DNA of 56,121 nt from Anoxybacillus ayderensis (GCF_000833605.1 NZ_JXTG01000014.1:1-56121), one strand, 5' to 3'; counted from the stretch's first letter, positions 33,020 through 46,749 are shown. The notes: generated by a model not told the origin, from the sequence alone. A program made the numbers and translations.

Positions 33020-33643
33020 ATGCCAAAAGTAGCATTGTATAACCAAAACGGAGAAAACATCGGTGAAATCGAATTAAACGATGCCGTATTTGGTGTTGAA
33101 CCGAACAAAAGTGTGTTATTTGAAGCGGTAATTATGCAACGTGCTTCCTTGCGTCAAGGAACTCATAAAACAAAAAATCGTGCAGAAGTAAGCGGCGGTG
33201 GTCGTAAACCATGGCGCCAAAAAGGTACTGGACGTGCTCGCCAAGGATCGATTCGTTCTCCACAATGGCGTGGCGGTGGTGTTGTATTCGGTCCAGTTCC
33301 ACGCAGCTACAGCTACAAACTTCCGAAAAAAGTTCGTCGCTTAGCAATTAAATCAGCATTATCTTCAAAAGTGCTTGAAAACAACATCGTCGTATTAGAC
33401 AATTTAGCACTTGAAGCACCAAAAACAAAAGAAATGGTTAAAATTTTAAACAACCTTTCTGTTGATCGCAAAGCGTTAATCGTAACAGCAGATGCGAATG
33501 AGAACGTCATTCTTTCAGCTCGCAACATTCCAGGAGTGACAGTTGTGACAGCAAGCGGAATTAACGTTCTTGATGTACTCAACCACGACAAGCTTGTCAT
33601 TACAAAAGCTGCCGTGGAAAAAGTAGAGGAGGTGCTTGCATAA
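33020..33643 (+). CDS. rplD: 50S ribosomal protein L4
   Basis: 50S assembly protein with an extended loop lining the exit tunnel. 207 residues; loop [18 protein letters not shown], where macrolide-resistance changes occur in relatives, appears normal. ATG 33020 follows AAAGGAGG. Its TAA stop overlaps the rplW ATG by one base. In enterobacteria L4 regulates this operon; this has not been shown by anything seen here. Confidence 0.97.
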   Translation: MPKVALYNQNGENIGEIELNDAVFGVEPNKSVLFEAVIMQRASLRQGTHKTKNRAEVSGGGRKPWRQKGTGRARQGSIRSPQWRGGGVVFGPVPRSYSYKLPKKVRRLAIKSALSSKVLENNIVVLDNLALEAPKTKEMVKILNNLSVDRKALIVTADANENVILSARNIPGVTVVTASGINVLDVLNHDKLVITKAAVEKVEEVLA

Positions 33644-33930
33644 TGAAAGATCCTCGCGATATTATTAAGCGCCCCGTCATTACTGAACGTTCAACAGAGT
33701 TAATGGGTGAGAAAAAATATACGTTCGAAGTTGATGTGAAAGCGAACAAAACAGAAGTAAAAGAAGCGATCGAAGCGATCTTCGGCGTGAAAGTAGCGAA
33801 GGTCAACATTATGAACTATAAAGGAAAGTTCAAACGTGTTGGTCGTTATAGCGGATTAACAAACCGCCGCCGCAAAGCGATTGTTACGTTAACGCCAGAC
33901 AGCAAAGAGATCGAACTATTTGAAGTATAA
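33643..33930 (+). CDS. rplW: 50S ribosomal protein L23
   Basis: Located at the exit of the peptide tunnel and the docking site for trigger factor and SRP. 95 residues, with the N-terminal [16 protein letters not shown] and the loop [19 protein letters not shown] 33643 shares a base with the rplD stop (TAATG), a sign of translational coupling, with GAGGAGGTG at the end of rplD as ribosome site. Confidence 0.96.
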   Translation: MKDPRDIIKRPVITERSTELMGEKKYTFEVDVKANKTEVKEAIEAIFGVKVAKVNIMNYKGKFKRVGRYSGLTNRRRKAIVTLTPDSKEIELFEV

Positions 33931-33957
33931 GTTTAAAAGTGAAGGAGGGAAACGGAC

Positions 33958-34788
33958 ATGGCGATTAAAAAATATAAGCCAACGTCTAACGGTCGTCGTG
34001 GTATGACGGTTTTAGACTTCTCTGAGCTTACAACAGATAAGCCGGAAAAATCGTTACTTGCGCCTTTAAAGAAAAAAGGTGGTCGTAACAACCAAGGTAA
34101 ATTAACTGTTCGTCACCAAGGTGGCGGTCATAAACGTCAATATCGTATTATTGACTTCAAACGCGATAAAGATGGCATTCCAGGACGCGTTGCTACAATC
34201 GAGTACGATCCAAACCGTTCTGCGAACATCGCTTTAATTCATTACGCTGATGGTGAAAAACGTTACATCATCGCACCGAAAAACTTACAAGTTGGCATGG
34301 AAGTTATGTCAGGTCCAGATGCGGACATTAAAGTAGGTAACGCATTACCTTTAGCAAACATTCCAGTCGGTACAGTTATTCATAATATCGAATTAAAACC
34401 TGGTAAAGGCGGACAATTAGTACGCGCTGCAGGTACATCTGCACAAGTGCTTGGTAAAGAAGGTAAATACGTACTTGTTCGTTTATCTTCAGGTGAAGTT
34501 CGTATGATTTTGGCAACTTGCCGTGCGACAGTCGGTCAAGTTGGTAACGAACAACATGAGCTTGTGAACATCGGTAAAGCTGGACGCGCTCGTTGGTTAG
34601 GCATTCGTCCAACAGTTCGCGGTTCTGTTATGAACCCTGTTGATCACCCACATGGTGGTGGTGAAGGTAAAGCACCAATCGGACGTAAGTCTCCAATGAC
34701 TCCATGGGGTAAACCAACGCTTGGATTCAAAACGCGTAAGAAGAAAAATAAATCCGATAAATTTATCGTACGTCGTCGTAAAAAATAA
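33958..34788 (+). CDS. rplB: 50S ribosomal protein L2
   Basis: Essential for subunit joining and peptidyl transferase activity. 276 residues with the conserved [19 protein letters not shown] and the C-terminal signature [11 protein letters not shown] containing the functionally critical histidine, followed by the basic tail [11 protein letters not shown] 33958 follows GAAGGAGGG. Followed by a stable hairpin before rpsS. Confidence 0.98.
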   Translation: MAIKKYKPTSNGRRGMTVLDFSELTTDKPEKSLLAPLKKKGGRNNQGKLTVRHQGGGHKRQYRIIDFKRDKDGIPGRVATIEYDPNRSANIALIHYADGEKRYIIAPKNLQVGMEVMSGPDADIKVGNALPLANIPVGTVIHNIELKPGKGGQLVRAAGTSAQVLGKEGKYVLVRLSSGEVRMILATCRATVGQVGNEQHELVNIGKAGRARWLGIRPTVRGSVMNPVDHPHGGGEGKAPIGRKSPMTPWGKPTLGFKTRKKKNKSDKFIVRRRKK

Positions 34789-34793
34789 CGGGG

Positions 34794-34825
34794 TTGAGCT
34801 ACGGTTCAAAAGAACCGTAGAGCAA
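34794..34825 (+). other. Hairpin between rplB and rpsS
   Basis: CTACGGTTC (34799-34807) and GAACCGTAG (34812-34820) form a perfect 9-bp stem with an AAAA tetraloop. Tandem A-G/G-A mismatches separate it from a TTG/CAA outer stem (34794-34796 with 34823-34825). It ends 8 nt before the rpsS Shine-Dalgarno and has no U-tract. Confidence 0.65.
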
Positions 34826-34845
34826 TCACGAAAGGAGGTTCACTT

Positions 34846-35124
34846 ATGGGTCGCAGCTTGAAAAAAGGTCCTTTTTGTGATGATCATTTAATGAAAAAAA
34901 TCGAGAAATTGAATGAAACTGGACAAAAACAAGTGATCAAAACATGGTCTCGTCGTTCGACAATTTTCCCACAATTCATTGGTCACACAATCGCTGTTTA
35001 CGATGGTCGTAAACACGTTCCAGTTTACATCACAGAGGACATGGTCGGTCATAAGCTCGGTGAGTTCGCGCCAACGCGCACATACAAAGGTCACGCTGCT
35101 GATGACAAGAAAACAAAACGTTAA
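34846..35124 (+). CDS. rpsS: 30S ribosomal protein S19
   Basis: 30S head protein that pairs with S13. 92 residues; begins [10 protein letters not shown] and has the signature [20 protein letters not shown] and [14 protein letters not shown] 34846 follows AAAGGAGG. No anomalies. Confidence 0.97.
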   Translation: MGRSLKKGPFCDDHLMKKIEKLNETGQKQVIKTWSRRSTIFPQFIGHTIAVYDGRKHVPVYITEDMVGHKLGEFAPTRTYKGHAADDKKTKR

Positions 35125-35144
35125 TATGAGAGGAGGCTTCATTT

Positions 35145-35486
35145 ATGCAAGCTAAAGCTGTTGCTAGAACGGTTCGAATTGCTCCTCGTAAAGCTCGTTT
35201 AGTTATTGATTTAATTCGAGGAAAGCAAGTGAGTGAAGCAGTTGCGATTCTTCGCCATACGCCAAAAGCTGCTTCTCCAATTATCGAGAAAGTATTAAAA
35301 TCTGCAGTTGCAAATGCAGAGCATAACTATGACATGGACGTTAACAAGCTCGTTGTTACGGAAGCTTATGTGAACGAAGGACCAACATTGAAACGTTTCC
35401 GTCCTCGTGCACAAGGTCGTGCGAGCGCAATTAACAAACGCACAAGCCATATCACGATCGTCGTTTCAGAAAAGAAGGAGGGATAA
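35145..35486 (+). CDS. rplV: 50S ribosomal protein L22
   Basis: Early 50S assembly protein whose long hairpin lines the exit tunnel; macrolide-resistance changes map there in relatives. 113 residues: N-terminal [18 protein letters not shown]-terminal hairpin [23 protein letters not shown] 35145 follows GAGAGGAGG. Ends 3 nt before rpsC. Confidence 0.97.
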   Translation: MQAKAVARTVRIAPRKARLVIDLIRGKQVSEAVAILRHTPKAASPIIEKVLKSAVANAEHNYDMDVNKLVVTEAYVNEGPTLKRFRPRAQGRASAINKRTSHITIVVSEKKEG

Positions 35487-35489
35487 TCA

Positions 35490-36773
<1,284 letters not shown>

Positions 36774-36798
36774 TTGATATCGAGAGGAGGTTCGCACA

Positions 36799-37062
36799 AT
36801 GAGTGAACGCAACAATCGTAAAGTTCTCGTTGGCCGTGTTGTTTCTGACAAAATGGATAAAACAATCACGGTTCTTGTAGAAACTTATAAAAAGCATCCT
36901 CTTTACGGCAAACGCGTAAAGTATTCAAAGAAATATAAAGCGCATGACGAAAACAACGTGGCAAAAGTGGGCGACATCGTAAAAATTATGGAAACACGTC
37001 CTCTTTCTGCAACAAAACGTTTCCGTCTTGTTGAAGTGGTTGAAAAAGCTGTAATCGTTTAA
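36799..37062 (+). CDS. rpsQ: 30S ribosomal protein S17
   Basis: Early 30S assembly protein with an OB fold binding 16S rRNA helices 7 and 11. 87 residues; [14 protein letters not shown] and [17 protein letters not shown] are the conserved stretches. ATG 36799 follows GAGAGGAGG. Confidence 0.96.
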   Translation: MSERNNRKVLVGRVVSDKMDKTITVLVETYKKHPLYGKRVKYSKKYKAHDENNVAKVGDIVKIMETRPLSATKRFRLVEVVEKAVIV

Positions 37063-37110
37063 TGAATATGTTCGGTATGATGGATACAAATCCGAAAGGA
37101 GGTTTCGTCA

Positions 37111-37479
37111 ATGATTCAACAAGAAACTCGTATGAAAGTTGCTGATAACTCTGGTGCACGTGAAGTGCTTGTTATTAAAGTGCTAGGTGGTTCTGGTCGT
37201 CGTTATGCGAACGTGGGCGACATCGTTGTAGCGACTGTTAAAGATGCAACACCAGGTGGCGTTGTTAAAAAAGGTCAAGTTGTTAAAGCGGTTGTCGTTC
37301 GTACGAAACGTGGCGTGCGCCGTACAGATGGTTCTTACATCCGCTTTGATGAAAATGCTTGCGTAATCATTCGTGATGACAAGAGCCCACGCGGCACACG
37401 TATTTTCGGACCAGTTGCTCGCGAATTGCGTGAAAAAGACTTTATGAAAATCGTTTCTTTAGCTCCAGAAGTGATTTAA
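37111..37479 (+). CDS. rplN: 50S ribosomal protein L14
   Basis: Intersubunit-bridge protein of the 50S subunit and docking site for RsfS. 122 residues; begins [17 protein letters not shown] and contains [20 protein letters not shown] and [18 protein letters not shown] 37111 follows GAAAGGAGG. First gene of the spc-type segment. Confidence 0.97.
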   Translation: MIQQETRMKVADNSGAREVLVIKVLGGSGRRYANVGDIVVATVKDATPGGVVKKGQVVKAVVVRTKRGVRRTDGSYIRFDENACVIIRDDKSPRGTRIFGPVARELREKDFMKIVSLAPEVI

Positions 37480-37515
37480 TGAAAAGGAAAAGCCTTTTAA
37501 GGAGGTGCGATTCAG

Positions 37516-37827
37516 ATGCATGTAAAAAAAGGTGATAAAGTACAAGTAATCTCTGGTAAAGATAAAGGCAAACAAGGCGTTATCCTCGCTGCGTTTCCAA
37601 AGAAAAACCGAGTGCTTGTTGAAGGTGTGAACATCGTGAAAAAACACGTAAAACCTTCTCAAGCAAATCCACAAGGCGGCATCATCAGCCAAGAGGCGCC
37701 AATCCACGTATCAAACGTAATGCCTCTTGATCCAAAAACAGGATTACCAACTCGTGTTGGATATAAAGTGGTTGACGGTAAAAAAGTTCGCTACGCGAAA
37801 CGTTCTGGTGAAATTTTAGACAAATAA
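37516..37827 (+). CDS. rplX: 50S ribosomal protein L24
   Basis: Initiator of 50S assembly with a KOW motif ([19 protein letters not shown], residues 3-21). 103 residues. ATG 37516 follows TTAAGGAGGTG. The conserved [15 protein letters not shown] follows. Confidence 0.96.
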   Translation: MHVKKGDKVQVISGKDKGKQGVILAAFPKKNRVLVEGVNIVKKHVKPSQANPQGGIISQEAPIHVSNVMPLDPKTGLPTRVGYKVVDGKKVRYAKRSGEILDK

Positions 37828-37856
37828 TGAAGTGATTGAGGAAGGGAGGTACTCAA

Positions 37857-38396
37857 ATGAACCGCCTTAAAGAAAAGTATTTGAAAGAAGTTGTTCCTGC
37901 TCTTATGAGCAAGTTTAACTATAAATCTGTGATGCAAGTTCCAAAAATCGAAAAAATCGTCATCAACATGGGTGTTGGTGATGCGGTACAAAACGCGAAA
38001 GCGTTAGATAACGCTGTAGAAGAACTCGCATTAATTTCTGGTCAAAAACCAGTTGTTACACGCGCGAAAAAATCAATCGCAGGTTTCCGTCTTCGTGAAG
38101 GAATGCCAATCGGTGCGAAAGTAACTCTTCGCGGTGAGCGTATGTACGAGTTTTTCGACAAGCTCGTTTCCGTTTCTTTACCGCGTGTGCGCGACTTCCG
38201 TGGCGTTTCTAAAAAATCGTTTGACGGACGCGGAAACTACACGTTAGGTGTAAAAGAGCAATTAATTTTCCCAGAAATTGATTACGATAAAGTAAACAAA
38301 GTTCGTGGTATGGACATCGTGATCGTTACAACTGCGAAAACAGACGAGGAAGCTCGTGAATTACTTGCATTGCTCGGTATGCCATTCCAAAAATAA
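37857..38396 (+). CDS. rplE: 50S ribosomal protein L5
   Basis: Binds 5S rRNA and contacts S13 across the subunits. 179 residues with the signature [17 protein letters not shown] and the region [19 protein letters not shown] 37857 follows GGAAGGGAGG; the upstream frame extension (7 codons) overlaps the ribosome site. Confidence 0.97.
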   Translation: MNRLKEKYLKEVVPALMSKFNYKSVMQVPKIEKIVINMGVGDAVQNAKALDNAVEELALISGQKPVVTRAKKSIAGFRLREGMPIGAKVTLRGERMYEFFDKLVSVSLPRVRDFRGVSKKSFDGRGNYTLGVKEQLIFPEIDYDKVNKVRGMDIVIVTTAKTDEEARELLALLGMPFQK

Positions 38397-38412
38397 TCAT
38401 TCCCATTCGTAA

Positions 38413-38616
<204 letters not shown>

Positions 38617-38649
38617 TAAACCCATGAGTTGGGAAGGAGGTAAAACATA

Positions 38650-39048
38650 ATGGTGATGACAGATCCAATTGCAGATATGCTTACTCGCATTCGTAATGCG
38701 AACATGGTGCGTCACGAGAAACTTGAAGTTCCTGCTTCAAAAATTAAAAGAGAAATCGCTGAAATTTTAAAGCGTGAAGGTTTCATTCGTGATGTCGAAT
38801 ACATTGAAGATAACAAACAAGGTATTCTTCGTATTTTCTTAAAGTACGGTCCAAACAATGAACGCGTAATTACAGGTCTTAAACGCATTAGCAAACCTGG
38901 TTTGCGCGTATATGCAAAAGCGGACGAAGTTCCACGCGTATTGAACGGATTAGGAATTGCAATTCTTTCAACATCTCAAGGTATTTTAACTGACAAAGAA
39001 GCACGTCAAAAACGCACTGGCGGCGAAGTGTTAGCATACATTTGGTAA
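38650..39048 (+). CDS. rpsH: 30S ribosomal protein S8
   Basis: Central-domain primary binder of 16S rRNA and the known spc-operon repressor in E. coli. 132 residues; N-terminus [18 protein letters not shown] and C-terminal [15 protein letters not shown] 38650 follows GGAAGGAGG; a second ATG at 38656 is possible, but MVMTDP matches relatives. Confidence 0.97.
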   Translation: MVMTDPIADMLTRIRNANMVRHEKLEVPASKIKREIAEILKREGFIRDVEYIEDNKQGILRIFLKYGPNNERVITGLKRISKPGLRVYAKADEVPRVLNGLGIAILSTSQGILTDKEARQKRTGGEVLAYIW

Positions 39049-39077
39049 TTATTTTGTAACGAATGGAGGTGTAATAC

Positions 39078-39617
39078 ATGTCACGTGTTGGTAAAAAACC
39101 ATTGGAAATTCCAGCTGGTGTTACAGTTACATTAAACGGTAACACAGTTACTGTAAAAGGTCCGAAAGGTGAACTTACTCGTACGTTCCATCCAGATATG
39201 GTCATTAAATTAGAAGGTAACGTTTTAACAGTTGAGCGTCCAAGTGATGAGAAACATCATCGCGCGCTTCACGGAACGACTCGTAGCTTACTTGCAAACA
39301 TGGTTGAAGGTGTTTCAAAAGGTTATGAGCGCGGCCTTGAGCTTGTCGGTGTCGGTTATCGTGCGACAAAACAAGGGAAAAAGCTCGTGTTAAGCGTAGG
39401 ATACTCTCATCCTGTTGAAATTGAGCCTGAAGAAGGACTTGAAATCGAAGTTCCTTCACAAACAAAAATTATTGTTAAAGGTGCGGACAAACAACGCGTT
39501 GGTGAATTAGCAGCAAACATTCGTGCCGTTCGTTCACCAGAGCCTTACAAAGGAAAAGGTATTCGTTACGAAGGTGAAGTTGTACGTCGTAAAGAAGGTA
39601 AAACTGGTAAGAAATAA
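39078..39617 (+). CDS. rplF: 50S ribosomal protein L6
   Basis: Located near the sarcin-ricin loop and factor-binding site. 179 residues made of two related domains; the C-terminal signature [20 protein letters not shown] is intact. ATG 39078 follows ATGGAGGTG. Confidence 0.97.
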   Translation: MSRVGKKPLEIPAGVTVTLNGNTVTVKGPKGELTRTFHPDMVIKLEGNVLTVERPSDEKHHRALHGTTRSLLANMVEGVSKGYERGLELVGVGYRATKQGKKLVLSVGYSHPVEIEPEEGLEIEVPSQTKIIVKGADKQRVGELAANIRAVRSPEPYKGKGIRYEGEVVRRKEGKTGKK

Positions 39618-39649
39618 TGCTGCTTAGGTAAATGAAAGGAGTGACACGA

Positions 39650-40012
39650 ATGATCACTAAGCTTGATAAAAATGCAGTTCGCAAAAAAAGACACGCTCGT
39701 GTTCGTCGTAAAGTAGTAGGAACTGCGGAACGTCCACGCTTAAATGTGTTCCGTTCAAACAAACACATTTATGCGCAAATCATTGACGATATGAAAGCTG
39801 TGACGCTTGTTAGCGCGTCAACATTAGATAAAGATTTCGATTTAGAATCAACGGGAAATGTTGAAGCAGCTCAAAAAGTGGGCGAATTAATTGCTAAACG
39901 TGCACTTGAAAAAGGAATTACATCGGTTGTATTCGACCGTGGTGGATATTTATATCATGGACGTGTTAAAGCACTTGCAGACGCTGCTCGTGAAGCTGGA
40001 TTACAATTCTAA
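39650..40012 (+). CDS. rplR: 50S ribosomal protein L18
   Basis: 5S rRNA-binding protein of the central protuberance. 120 residues, with the basic N-terminus [20 protein letters not shown] and [23 protein letters not shown] 39650 is 7 nt after GAAAGGAGTG; a frame extension from 39632 lacks its own ribosome site. Confidence 0.96.
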   Translation: MITKLDKNAVRKKRHARVRRKVVGTAERPRLNVFRSNKHIYAQIIDDMKAVTLVSASTLDKDFDLESTGNVEAAQKVGELIAKRALEKGITSVVFDRGGYLYHGRVKALADAAREAGLQF

Positions 40013-40031
40013 TTAAGAAGGAGGGACAGAG

Positions 40032-40532
40032 ATGCGTCGCATTGATCCAAATAAACTTGAACTAGAAGAACGCGTTGTTGCCGTTAACCGCGTAGCTAAA
40101 GTTGTAAAAGGTGGACGTCGTTTCCGTTTCGCTGCGTTAGTCGTTGTTGGTGACAAAAACGGTCATGTCGGCTTCGGAACTGGAAAAGCTCAAGAAGTTC
40201 CGGATGCAATTCGTAAAGCAATTGAAGATGCGAAGAAAAACTTAATTACTGTACCGATCGTTGGTACAACGATTCCACATGAAGTAATCGGACATTTCGG
40301 AGCAGGTGAAATTATTTTAAAACCAGCATCTGAAGGTACAGGAGTTATCGCCGGTGGTCCTGCACGTGCGGTATTAGAGTTAGCAGGCATTAGCGATATT
40401 TTATCGAAGTCAATCGGTTCCAACACACCAATCAACATGGTGCGCGCAACAATCGACGGTTTGAAGCAATTAAAACGTGCTGAAGATGTTGCAAAATTGC
40501 GCGGCAAAACAGTTGAGGAACTGTTAGGATAA
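40032..40532 (+). CDS. rpsE: 30S ribosomal protein S5
   Basis: Decoding-fidelity protein near the mRNA entry site. 166 residues; N-terminal double-stranded RNA-binding domain with [19 protein letters not shown] (spectinomycin loop region, apparently normal) and the C-terminal domain [16 protein letters not shown] 40032 follows AGAAGGAGGG. Confidence 0.97.
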   Translation: MRRIDPNKLELEERVVAVNRVAKVVKGGRRFRFAALVVVGDKNGHVGFGTGKAQEVPDAIRKAIEDAKKNLITVPIVGTTIPHEVIGHFGAGEIILKPASEGTGVIAGGPARAVLELAGISDILSKSIGSNTPINMVRATIDGLKQLKRAEDVAKLRGKTVEELLG

Positions 40533-40546
40533 GGGAGGGAAAAATG

Positions 40547-40735
40547 ATGGCGAAAAAATTAGCAATTACCCTCACTCGCAGCGTAATCGGTCGTCCGCAA
40601 GACCAACGCGTGACGGTTAAAACATTAGGTTTACGAAAATTGCATCAAACAGTTGTTCATAACGACAATCCAGCCATTCGTGGAATGATCAATAAAGTTT
40701 CTCACCTTGTAACAGTAAAAGAATTAGAAGAATAA
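40547..40735 (+). CDS. rpmD: 50S ribosomal protein L30
   Basis: Small peripheral 50S protein. 62 residues, with the signature [20 protein letters not shown] and the conserved [15 protein letters not shown]. Two neighbouring ATGs exist (40544, 40547). The second is 7 nt from AAGGGAGGG and gives the usual MAK N-terminus. Confidence 0.95.
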   Translation: MAKKLAITLTRSVIGRPQDQRVTVKTLGLRKLHQTVVHNDNPAIRGMINKVSHLVTVKELEE

Positions 40736-40749
40736 GGAGGTGCCTAGGC

Positions 40750-41190
40750 ATGAAGCTACATGAATTACAACCAGCACCAGGTTCCCGTAAAGAACGTAAT
40801 CGTGTTGGTCGTGGTATCGGCTCTGGTAACGGAAAAACTTCTGGTAGAGGACATAAAGGGCAAAACGCTCGCTCTGGCGGCGGTGTACGCATCGGCTTTG
40901 AAGGTGGTCAAACACCTTTATTCCGTCGTTTACCAAAACGCGGCTTTACTAACATCCATCGTAAAGAATATGCGATCGTTAACCTCGAAGTGTTAAATCG
41001 CTTTGAAGACGGTACGGAAGTGACACCAGAATTGTTGCTTGAAACAGGCGTCGTAAGCAAGTTGAAAGCAGGCATCAAAGTTCTTGGAAACGGTGAGCTC
41101 ACGAAAAAATTAACAGTGAAAGCTCATAAATTCTCTGCTTCTGCAAAAGAAGCAATCGAAGCTGCTGGCGGTACAACTGAGGTGATTTAA
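40750..41190 (+). CDS. rplO: 50S ribosomal protein L15
   Basis: Late-assembly 50S protein. 146 residues with a Gly/Arg-rich extended N-terminus ([19 protein letters not shown]) and [20 protein letters not shown] 40750 follows AAGGAGGTG. Its stop TAA shares one base with the secY ATG, so secY is probably translationally coupled. Confidence 0.97.
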   Translation: MKLHELQPAPGSRKERNRVGRGIGSGNGKTSGRGHKGQNARSGGGVRIGFEGGQTPLFRRLPKRGFTNIHRKEYAIVNLEVLNRFEDGTEVTPELLLETGVVSKLKAGIKVLGNGELTKKLTVKAHKFSASAKEAIEAAGGTTEVI

Positions 41191-42482
41191 TGTTTCGAAC
41201 AATCTCCAATTTTATGCGCGTGGGTGATATAAGAAGAAAAATTGTATTCACCCTTCTTATGCTCATTGTATTTCGCATCGGTACATTTATTCCCGTGCCG
41301 GGCGTAAATGCAGATGTACTAAAAATGCAAGATCAATTCAACGCTTTTGGCGTGTTGAATACGTTCGGTGGTGGCGCTCTACAAAACTTTTCTATTTTTG
41401 CGATGGGCGTCATGCCATACATTACGGCATCCATCATCGTACAGTTATTACAGATGGATGTTGTTCCTAAATTTACTGAATGGTCGAAGCAAGGGGAAGT
41501 AGGCCGTCGTAAACTCGCTCAGTTTACTCGCTATTTTACAATTGTGCTTGGTTTTATCCAGGCGTTTGCTATGTCGTACGGCTTTCATAATATGTCTGGT
41601 GGTGTGCTTATTAAAAATCCAGGCATTCCGACGTATTTGCTTATCGCGCTTGTTTTAACAGCTGGAACAGCCTTTTTAATGTGGCTTGGTGAGCAAATTA
41701 CGGCTAAAGGTGTTGGGAACGGCATTTCTGTATTGATTTTTGCAGGAATTGTGTCTGGTATCCCGACGACGCTTAACCAAATTTATGTTCAACAATTTGA
41801 AAACGCTGGTGATCAGCTGTTTTTACGCATCGTTACAGTATTGTTGGTCGCTTTAGCAGTTGTTGCAGTTATTGTTGGCGTCATTTATATGCAACAAGCG
41901 TTTCGGAAAATTCCGATTCAGTATGCGAAGCGATTAGAAGGACGTAGTCCAGTAGGTGGTCATTCGACACACATTCCGTTAAAAGTAAACCCGGCAGGTG
42001 TTATTCCGGTTATTTTTGCGGTGTCGTTTATCATTACTCCACCGACGATTGCATCGTTTTTCGGCTCGAATGATGTAACATTGTGGATCAAAAAAGTTTT
42101 TGACTACACACAACCAGTTGGTATGCTCATATACGTCGCTTTAATTGTTGCCTTTACGTATTTTTATGCGTTTGTTCAAGTCAATCCAGAACAAATGGCG
42201 GACAATTTGAAAAAGCAAGGTGGTTATATTCCAGGCATTCGTCCAGGAAAGAACACGCAGGAATTCATTACACGCGTTTTGTATCGTTTAACTTTCGTCG
42301 GGGCTCTATTTTTAGCAGCAATCGCTGTTCTTCCTGTCTTCTTTATCGAGTTCGCTAAACTACCGCCTTCTGCTCAAATTGGAGGAACGAGCTTGCTAAT
42401 CGTCGTTGGCGTTGCTTTAGAGACGATGAAGCAGCTAGAAAGCCAATTAGTGAAGCGCCATTATAAAGGCTTTATTAAGTAA
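41190..42482 (+). CDS. secY: Preprotein translocase subunit SecY
   Basis: Channel-forming subunit of the SecYEG translocon in the cytoplasmic membrane. 430 residues with about ten transmembrane segments; begins with the cytoplasmic [18 protein letters not shown] and includes RIGTFIPVPGV and the loop GGYIPGIRPGKNT. ATG 41190 overlaps the rplO stop. Followed by a small two-part hairpin (42484-42514: GAGGT/ACCTC enclosing GGGAA/TTCCC) before adk. Confidence 0.97.
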   Translation: MFRTISNFMRVGDIRRKIVFTLLMLIVFRIGTFIPVPGVNADVLKMQDQFNAFGVLNTFGGGALQNFSIFAMGVMPYITASIIVQLLQMDVVPKFTEWSKQGEVGRRKLAQFTRYFTIVLGFIQAFAMSYGFHNMSGGVLIKNPGIPTYLLIALVLTAGTAFLMWLGEQITAKGVGNGISVLIFAGIVSGIPTTLNQIYVQQFENAGDQLFLRIVTVLLVALAVVAVIVGVIYMQQAFRKIPIQYAKRLEGRSPVGGHSTHIPLKVNPAGVIPVIFAVSFIITPPTIASFFGSNDVTLWIKKVFDYTQPVGMLIYVALIVAFTYFYAFVQVNPEQMADNLKKQGGYIPGIRPGKNTQEFITRVLYRLTFVGALFLAAIAVLPVFFIEFAKLPPSAQIGGTSLLIVVGVALETMKQLESQLVKRHYKGFIK

Positions 42483-42520
42483 AGAGGTGTTGGGAATTTT
42501 ATTCCCTCTACCTCATATAG

Positions 42521-43191
<671 letters not shown>

Positions 43192-43192
<1 letters not shown>

Positions 43193-43938
43193 TGATCATT
43201 TGCAAAACCCCGCGTGAAATTGAAATTATGCGTGAAGCTGGCCGAATTGTTGCGTTAACTCATCAAGAGTTACAAAAATATATCGAGCCAGGTATAACGA
43301 CAAAAGAGCTCGATCATATTGCTGAAACGTTTATTCGCAAACATGATGCAATTCCTTCGTTTAAAGGATATAATGGATTTCGTGGGAGCATTTGTACGTC
43401 AGTAAACGAGGAGCTCGTTCACGGCGTCCCAGGAGACCGTGTGCTTCGCGAAGGAGACATTATTAGCATCGATATTGGCGCAAAGTACAATGGATACCAT
43501 GGTGATTCGGCATGGACATATCCAGTCGGAGCCATTTCAGAAGAGGCGAAAAAGCTTTTAGAAGTGACAGAGCAGTCATTGTATCGTGGATTGGAAGAAG
43601 CGAAACCTGGCGCACGGTTAACGAACATTTCCCATGCGATCCAAACATACGTTGAAGCGCATAACTTTTCCGTTGTGCGTGAGTATGTCGGACATGGAAT
43701 TGGTCAAGACTTACATGAAGATCCGCAAATCCCACATTACGGTCCGCCAAATAAGGGACCGCGGTTAAAGCCAGGCATGGTTCTGTGCATTGAGCCGATG
43801 GTGAATGCAGGAACCCGTTATGTTCGCACGTTAGAAGATAATTGGACAGTCGTCACAGTAGATGGCAAGCTTTGTGCTCATTTTGAACATACGATTGCGA
43901 TTACTGAGGCGGGATATGAAATTTTAACAACACTTTGA
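43192..43938 (+). CDS. map: Methionine aminopeptidase, type I
   Basis: Removes the initiator methionine from nascent proteins. 248 residues. Dinuclear metal site: Asp in [12 protein letters not shown], His in [12 protein letters not shown], Glu in CIEPMVNAG, and the C-terminal Glu in [12 protein letters not shown] 43192 overlaps the adk stop (TAATG). It lies beside secY-adk as in other Bacillaceae. Confidence 0.97.
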
Positions 43939-44036
43939 ACGCTTTAACCTTCTTTGCGGATGCGCATCGTAAGCTGTAAACTGGTCGTGTTAGTTGAACA
44001 TGTTACTCATTTCAAAAAAGAAGGGAGAGCCGTTCA

Positions 44037-44255
44037 ATGGCGAAAGACGATGTAATTGAAGTGGAAGGTACAGTCGTTGAAACGTTGCCGAATGCGATGT
44101 TCCGGGTGGAACTTGAAAATGGTCATACCGTTTTAGCTCACGTTTCAGGTAAAATTCGCATGCATTTTATTCGCATTTTACCAGGTGATAAAGTAACAGT
44201 TGAGTTATCACCTTACGATTTAACACGTGGAAGAATTACGTATCGATATAAATAA
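44037..44255 (+). CDS. infA: Translation initiation factor IF-1
   Basis: Binds the 30S A site during initiation. 72 residues, a single OB/S1 domain ([36 protein letters not shown]). ATG 44037 follows AAGGGAGAG. Between map and infA, B. subtilis carries a small KOW-domain gene (ybzG) that is absent here; only 98 bp separate the two. Confidence 0.97.
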   Translation: MAKDDVIEVEGTVVETLPNAMFRVELENGHTVLAHVSGKIRMHFIRILPGDKVTVELSPYDLTRGRITYRYK

Positions 44256-44279
44256 CACTCCGCACGAACAAGGAGGTAA

Positions 44280-44399
<120 letters not shown>

Positions 44400-44406
44400 A
44401 ACTTGA

Positions 44407-44787
<381 letters not shown>

Positions 44788-44791
44788 TTAA

Positions 44792-45202
<411 letters not shown>

Positions 45203-45218
45203 TTTCTCTGTATAGAAT

Positions 45219-45247
45219 TTGCGTATGTGTCAATAATGGGATATAGT
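45219..45247 (+). promoter_or_regulatory. Internal rpoA promoter
   Basis: TTGCGT (45219-45224), 17 bp, TATAGT (45242-45247) in the 168-bp rpsK-rpoA gap; the rest of the gap shows no gene. It would give RNA polymerase alpha an independent supply of transcript. Confidence 0.6.
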
Positions 45248-45370
45248 CATTCTTACAGGGAAATGAAAAACAGTTGTTGTGCACATTCGGGAACTTATTC
45301 ATGGGGGAATTTCGATTGAGCTGTCATCGGTTTAATCGGGGTTTCGACGTTTTGAAGGAGGGTTAAAGGA

Positions 45371-46315
45371 ATGTTGGAAATCGAAAAGCCGAAAATCGAA
45401 ACGGTTGAAATCAGCGAGGATGCCAAATATGGCAAATTCGTCGTTGAACCACTTGAGCGTGGATATGGTACAACTTTGGGTAACTCCTTACGTCGTATCC
45501 TGTTATCCTCACTCCCTGGTGCCGCTGTAACATCTGTTCAAATAGATGGTGTGTTGCACGAATTTTCAACAATTGATGGCGTCGTGGAAGATGTAACAAC
45601 GATCATTTTAAATGTTAAAAAGCTAGCGCTAAAAATTTACTCGGACGAAGAAAAGACGCTTGAGATTGATGTACAGGGTGAAGGAGTCGTTACAGCTGCG
45701 GATATTACTCACGATAGCGATGTAGAAATTCTCAATCCAGACCTTCATATTGCTACTTTGGCAAAAGACGGTCGTTTGCGCATGAGAATGACAGCGAAAC
45801 GCGGGCGTGGGTATACACCAGCTGATGCTAATAAGCGCGAGGATCAACCGATAGGTGTTATCCCGATCGATTCCATTTATACGCCGGTATCGCGCGTATC
45901 GTACCAAGTCGAAAATACGCGCGTCGGTCAAATGACAAACTACGACAAGTTAACGATCGACGTGTGGACAGATGGTAGCATCGGCCCGAAAGAAGCAATC
46001 TCACTAGGGGCAAAAATTTTAACAGAGCACTTGAACATTTTTGTGAACTTAACAGATGAAGCACAACATGCTGAAATCATGATCGAAAAAGAAGAAGACC
46101 AAAAAGAAAAAGTGCTCGAAATGACAATTGAAGAGCTTGATCTTTCTGTTCGTTCGTACAACTGCTTAAAGCGTGCTGGCATCAACACAGTGCAAGAGCT
46201 TGCTCAAAAAACGGAAGAAGATATGATGAAAGTGCGCAACTTAGGCCGCAAGTCGCTTGAGGAAGTAAAAGCGAAGTTAGAAGAGCTAGGATTAAGCTTA
46301 CGTAAAGATGACTAG
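45371..46315 (+). CDS. rpoA: DNA-directed RNA polymerase subunit alpha
   Basis: Scaffold for RNA polymerase assembly and target of activators. 314 residues. The N-terminal domain carries [20 protein letters not shown] (dimerisation helix) and the C-terminal domain [19 protein letters not shown], with the UP-element-binding [15 protein letters not shown] 45371 follows GAAGGAGGG. The stop TAG lies in a small TAGTTAA/TTAACTA hairpin (46313-46334). Confidence 0.97.
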   Translation: MLEIEKPKIETVEISEDAKYGKFVVEPLERGYGTTLGNSLRRILLSSLPGAAVTSVQIDGVLHEFSTIDGVVEDVTTIILNVKKLALKIYSDEEKTLEIDVQGEGVVTAADITHDSDVEILNPDLHIATLAKDGRLRMRMTAKRGRGYTPADANKREDQPIGVIPIDSIYTPVSRVSYQVENTRVGQMTNYDKLTIDVWTDGSIGPKEAISLGAKILTEHLNIFVNLTDEAQHAEIMIEKEEDQKEKVLEMTIEELDLSVRSYNCLKRAGINTVQELAQKTEEDMMKVRNLGRKSLEEVKAKLEELGLSLRKDD

Positions 46316-46375
46316 TTAAGCGTTTGGTTAACTAGGCATTTTCATGTTAAAAGTGAAATAAAGGAGGGACATCAC

Positions 46376-46738
46376 ATGTCTTACAGAAAATTAGGACGCA
46401 CAAGCTCTCAACGTAAAGCATTGCTTCGTGATTTAGTGACAGACTTAATCATTAATGAGCGAATTGAAACAACAGAAGCTCGTGCAAAAGAGTTGCGTTC
46501 TGTTGTAGAAAAAATGATTACATTAGGAAAGCGCGGCGATTTGCATGCACGTCGTCAAGCGGCTGCATTCGTTCGCAAAGAAGTAGCAAACACAGAAACA
46601 GGTCAAGATGCGATTCAAAAATTGTTCAGCGATATCGCACCACGTTATCAAGACCGTCAAGGTGGTTATACACGCATTATGAAACTTGGACCACGTCGCG
46701 GTGACGGTGCGCCAATGGTAATTATTGAACTAGTTTAA
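46376..46738 (+). CDS. rplQ: 50S ribosomal protein L17
   Basis: 50S protein close to the tunnel exit. 120 residues; [20 protein letters not shown] and [14 protein letters not shown], ending [12 protein letters not shown] 46376 follows AAAGGAGGG. Last gene of the S10-spc-alpha supercluster, followed by a terminator. Confidence 0.97.
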   Translation: MSYRKLGRTSSQRKALLRDLVTDLIINERIETTEARAKELRSVVEKMITLGKRGDLHARRQAAAFVRKEVANTETGQDAIQKLFSDIAPRYQDRQGGYTRIMKLGPRRGDGAPMVIIELV

Positions 46739-46749
46739 TACGTTTTTAT

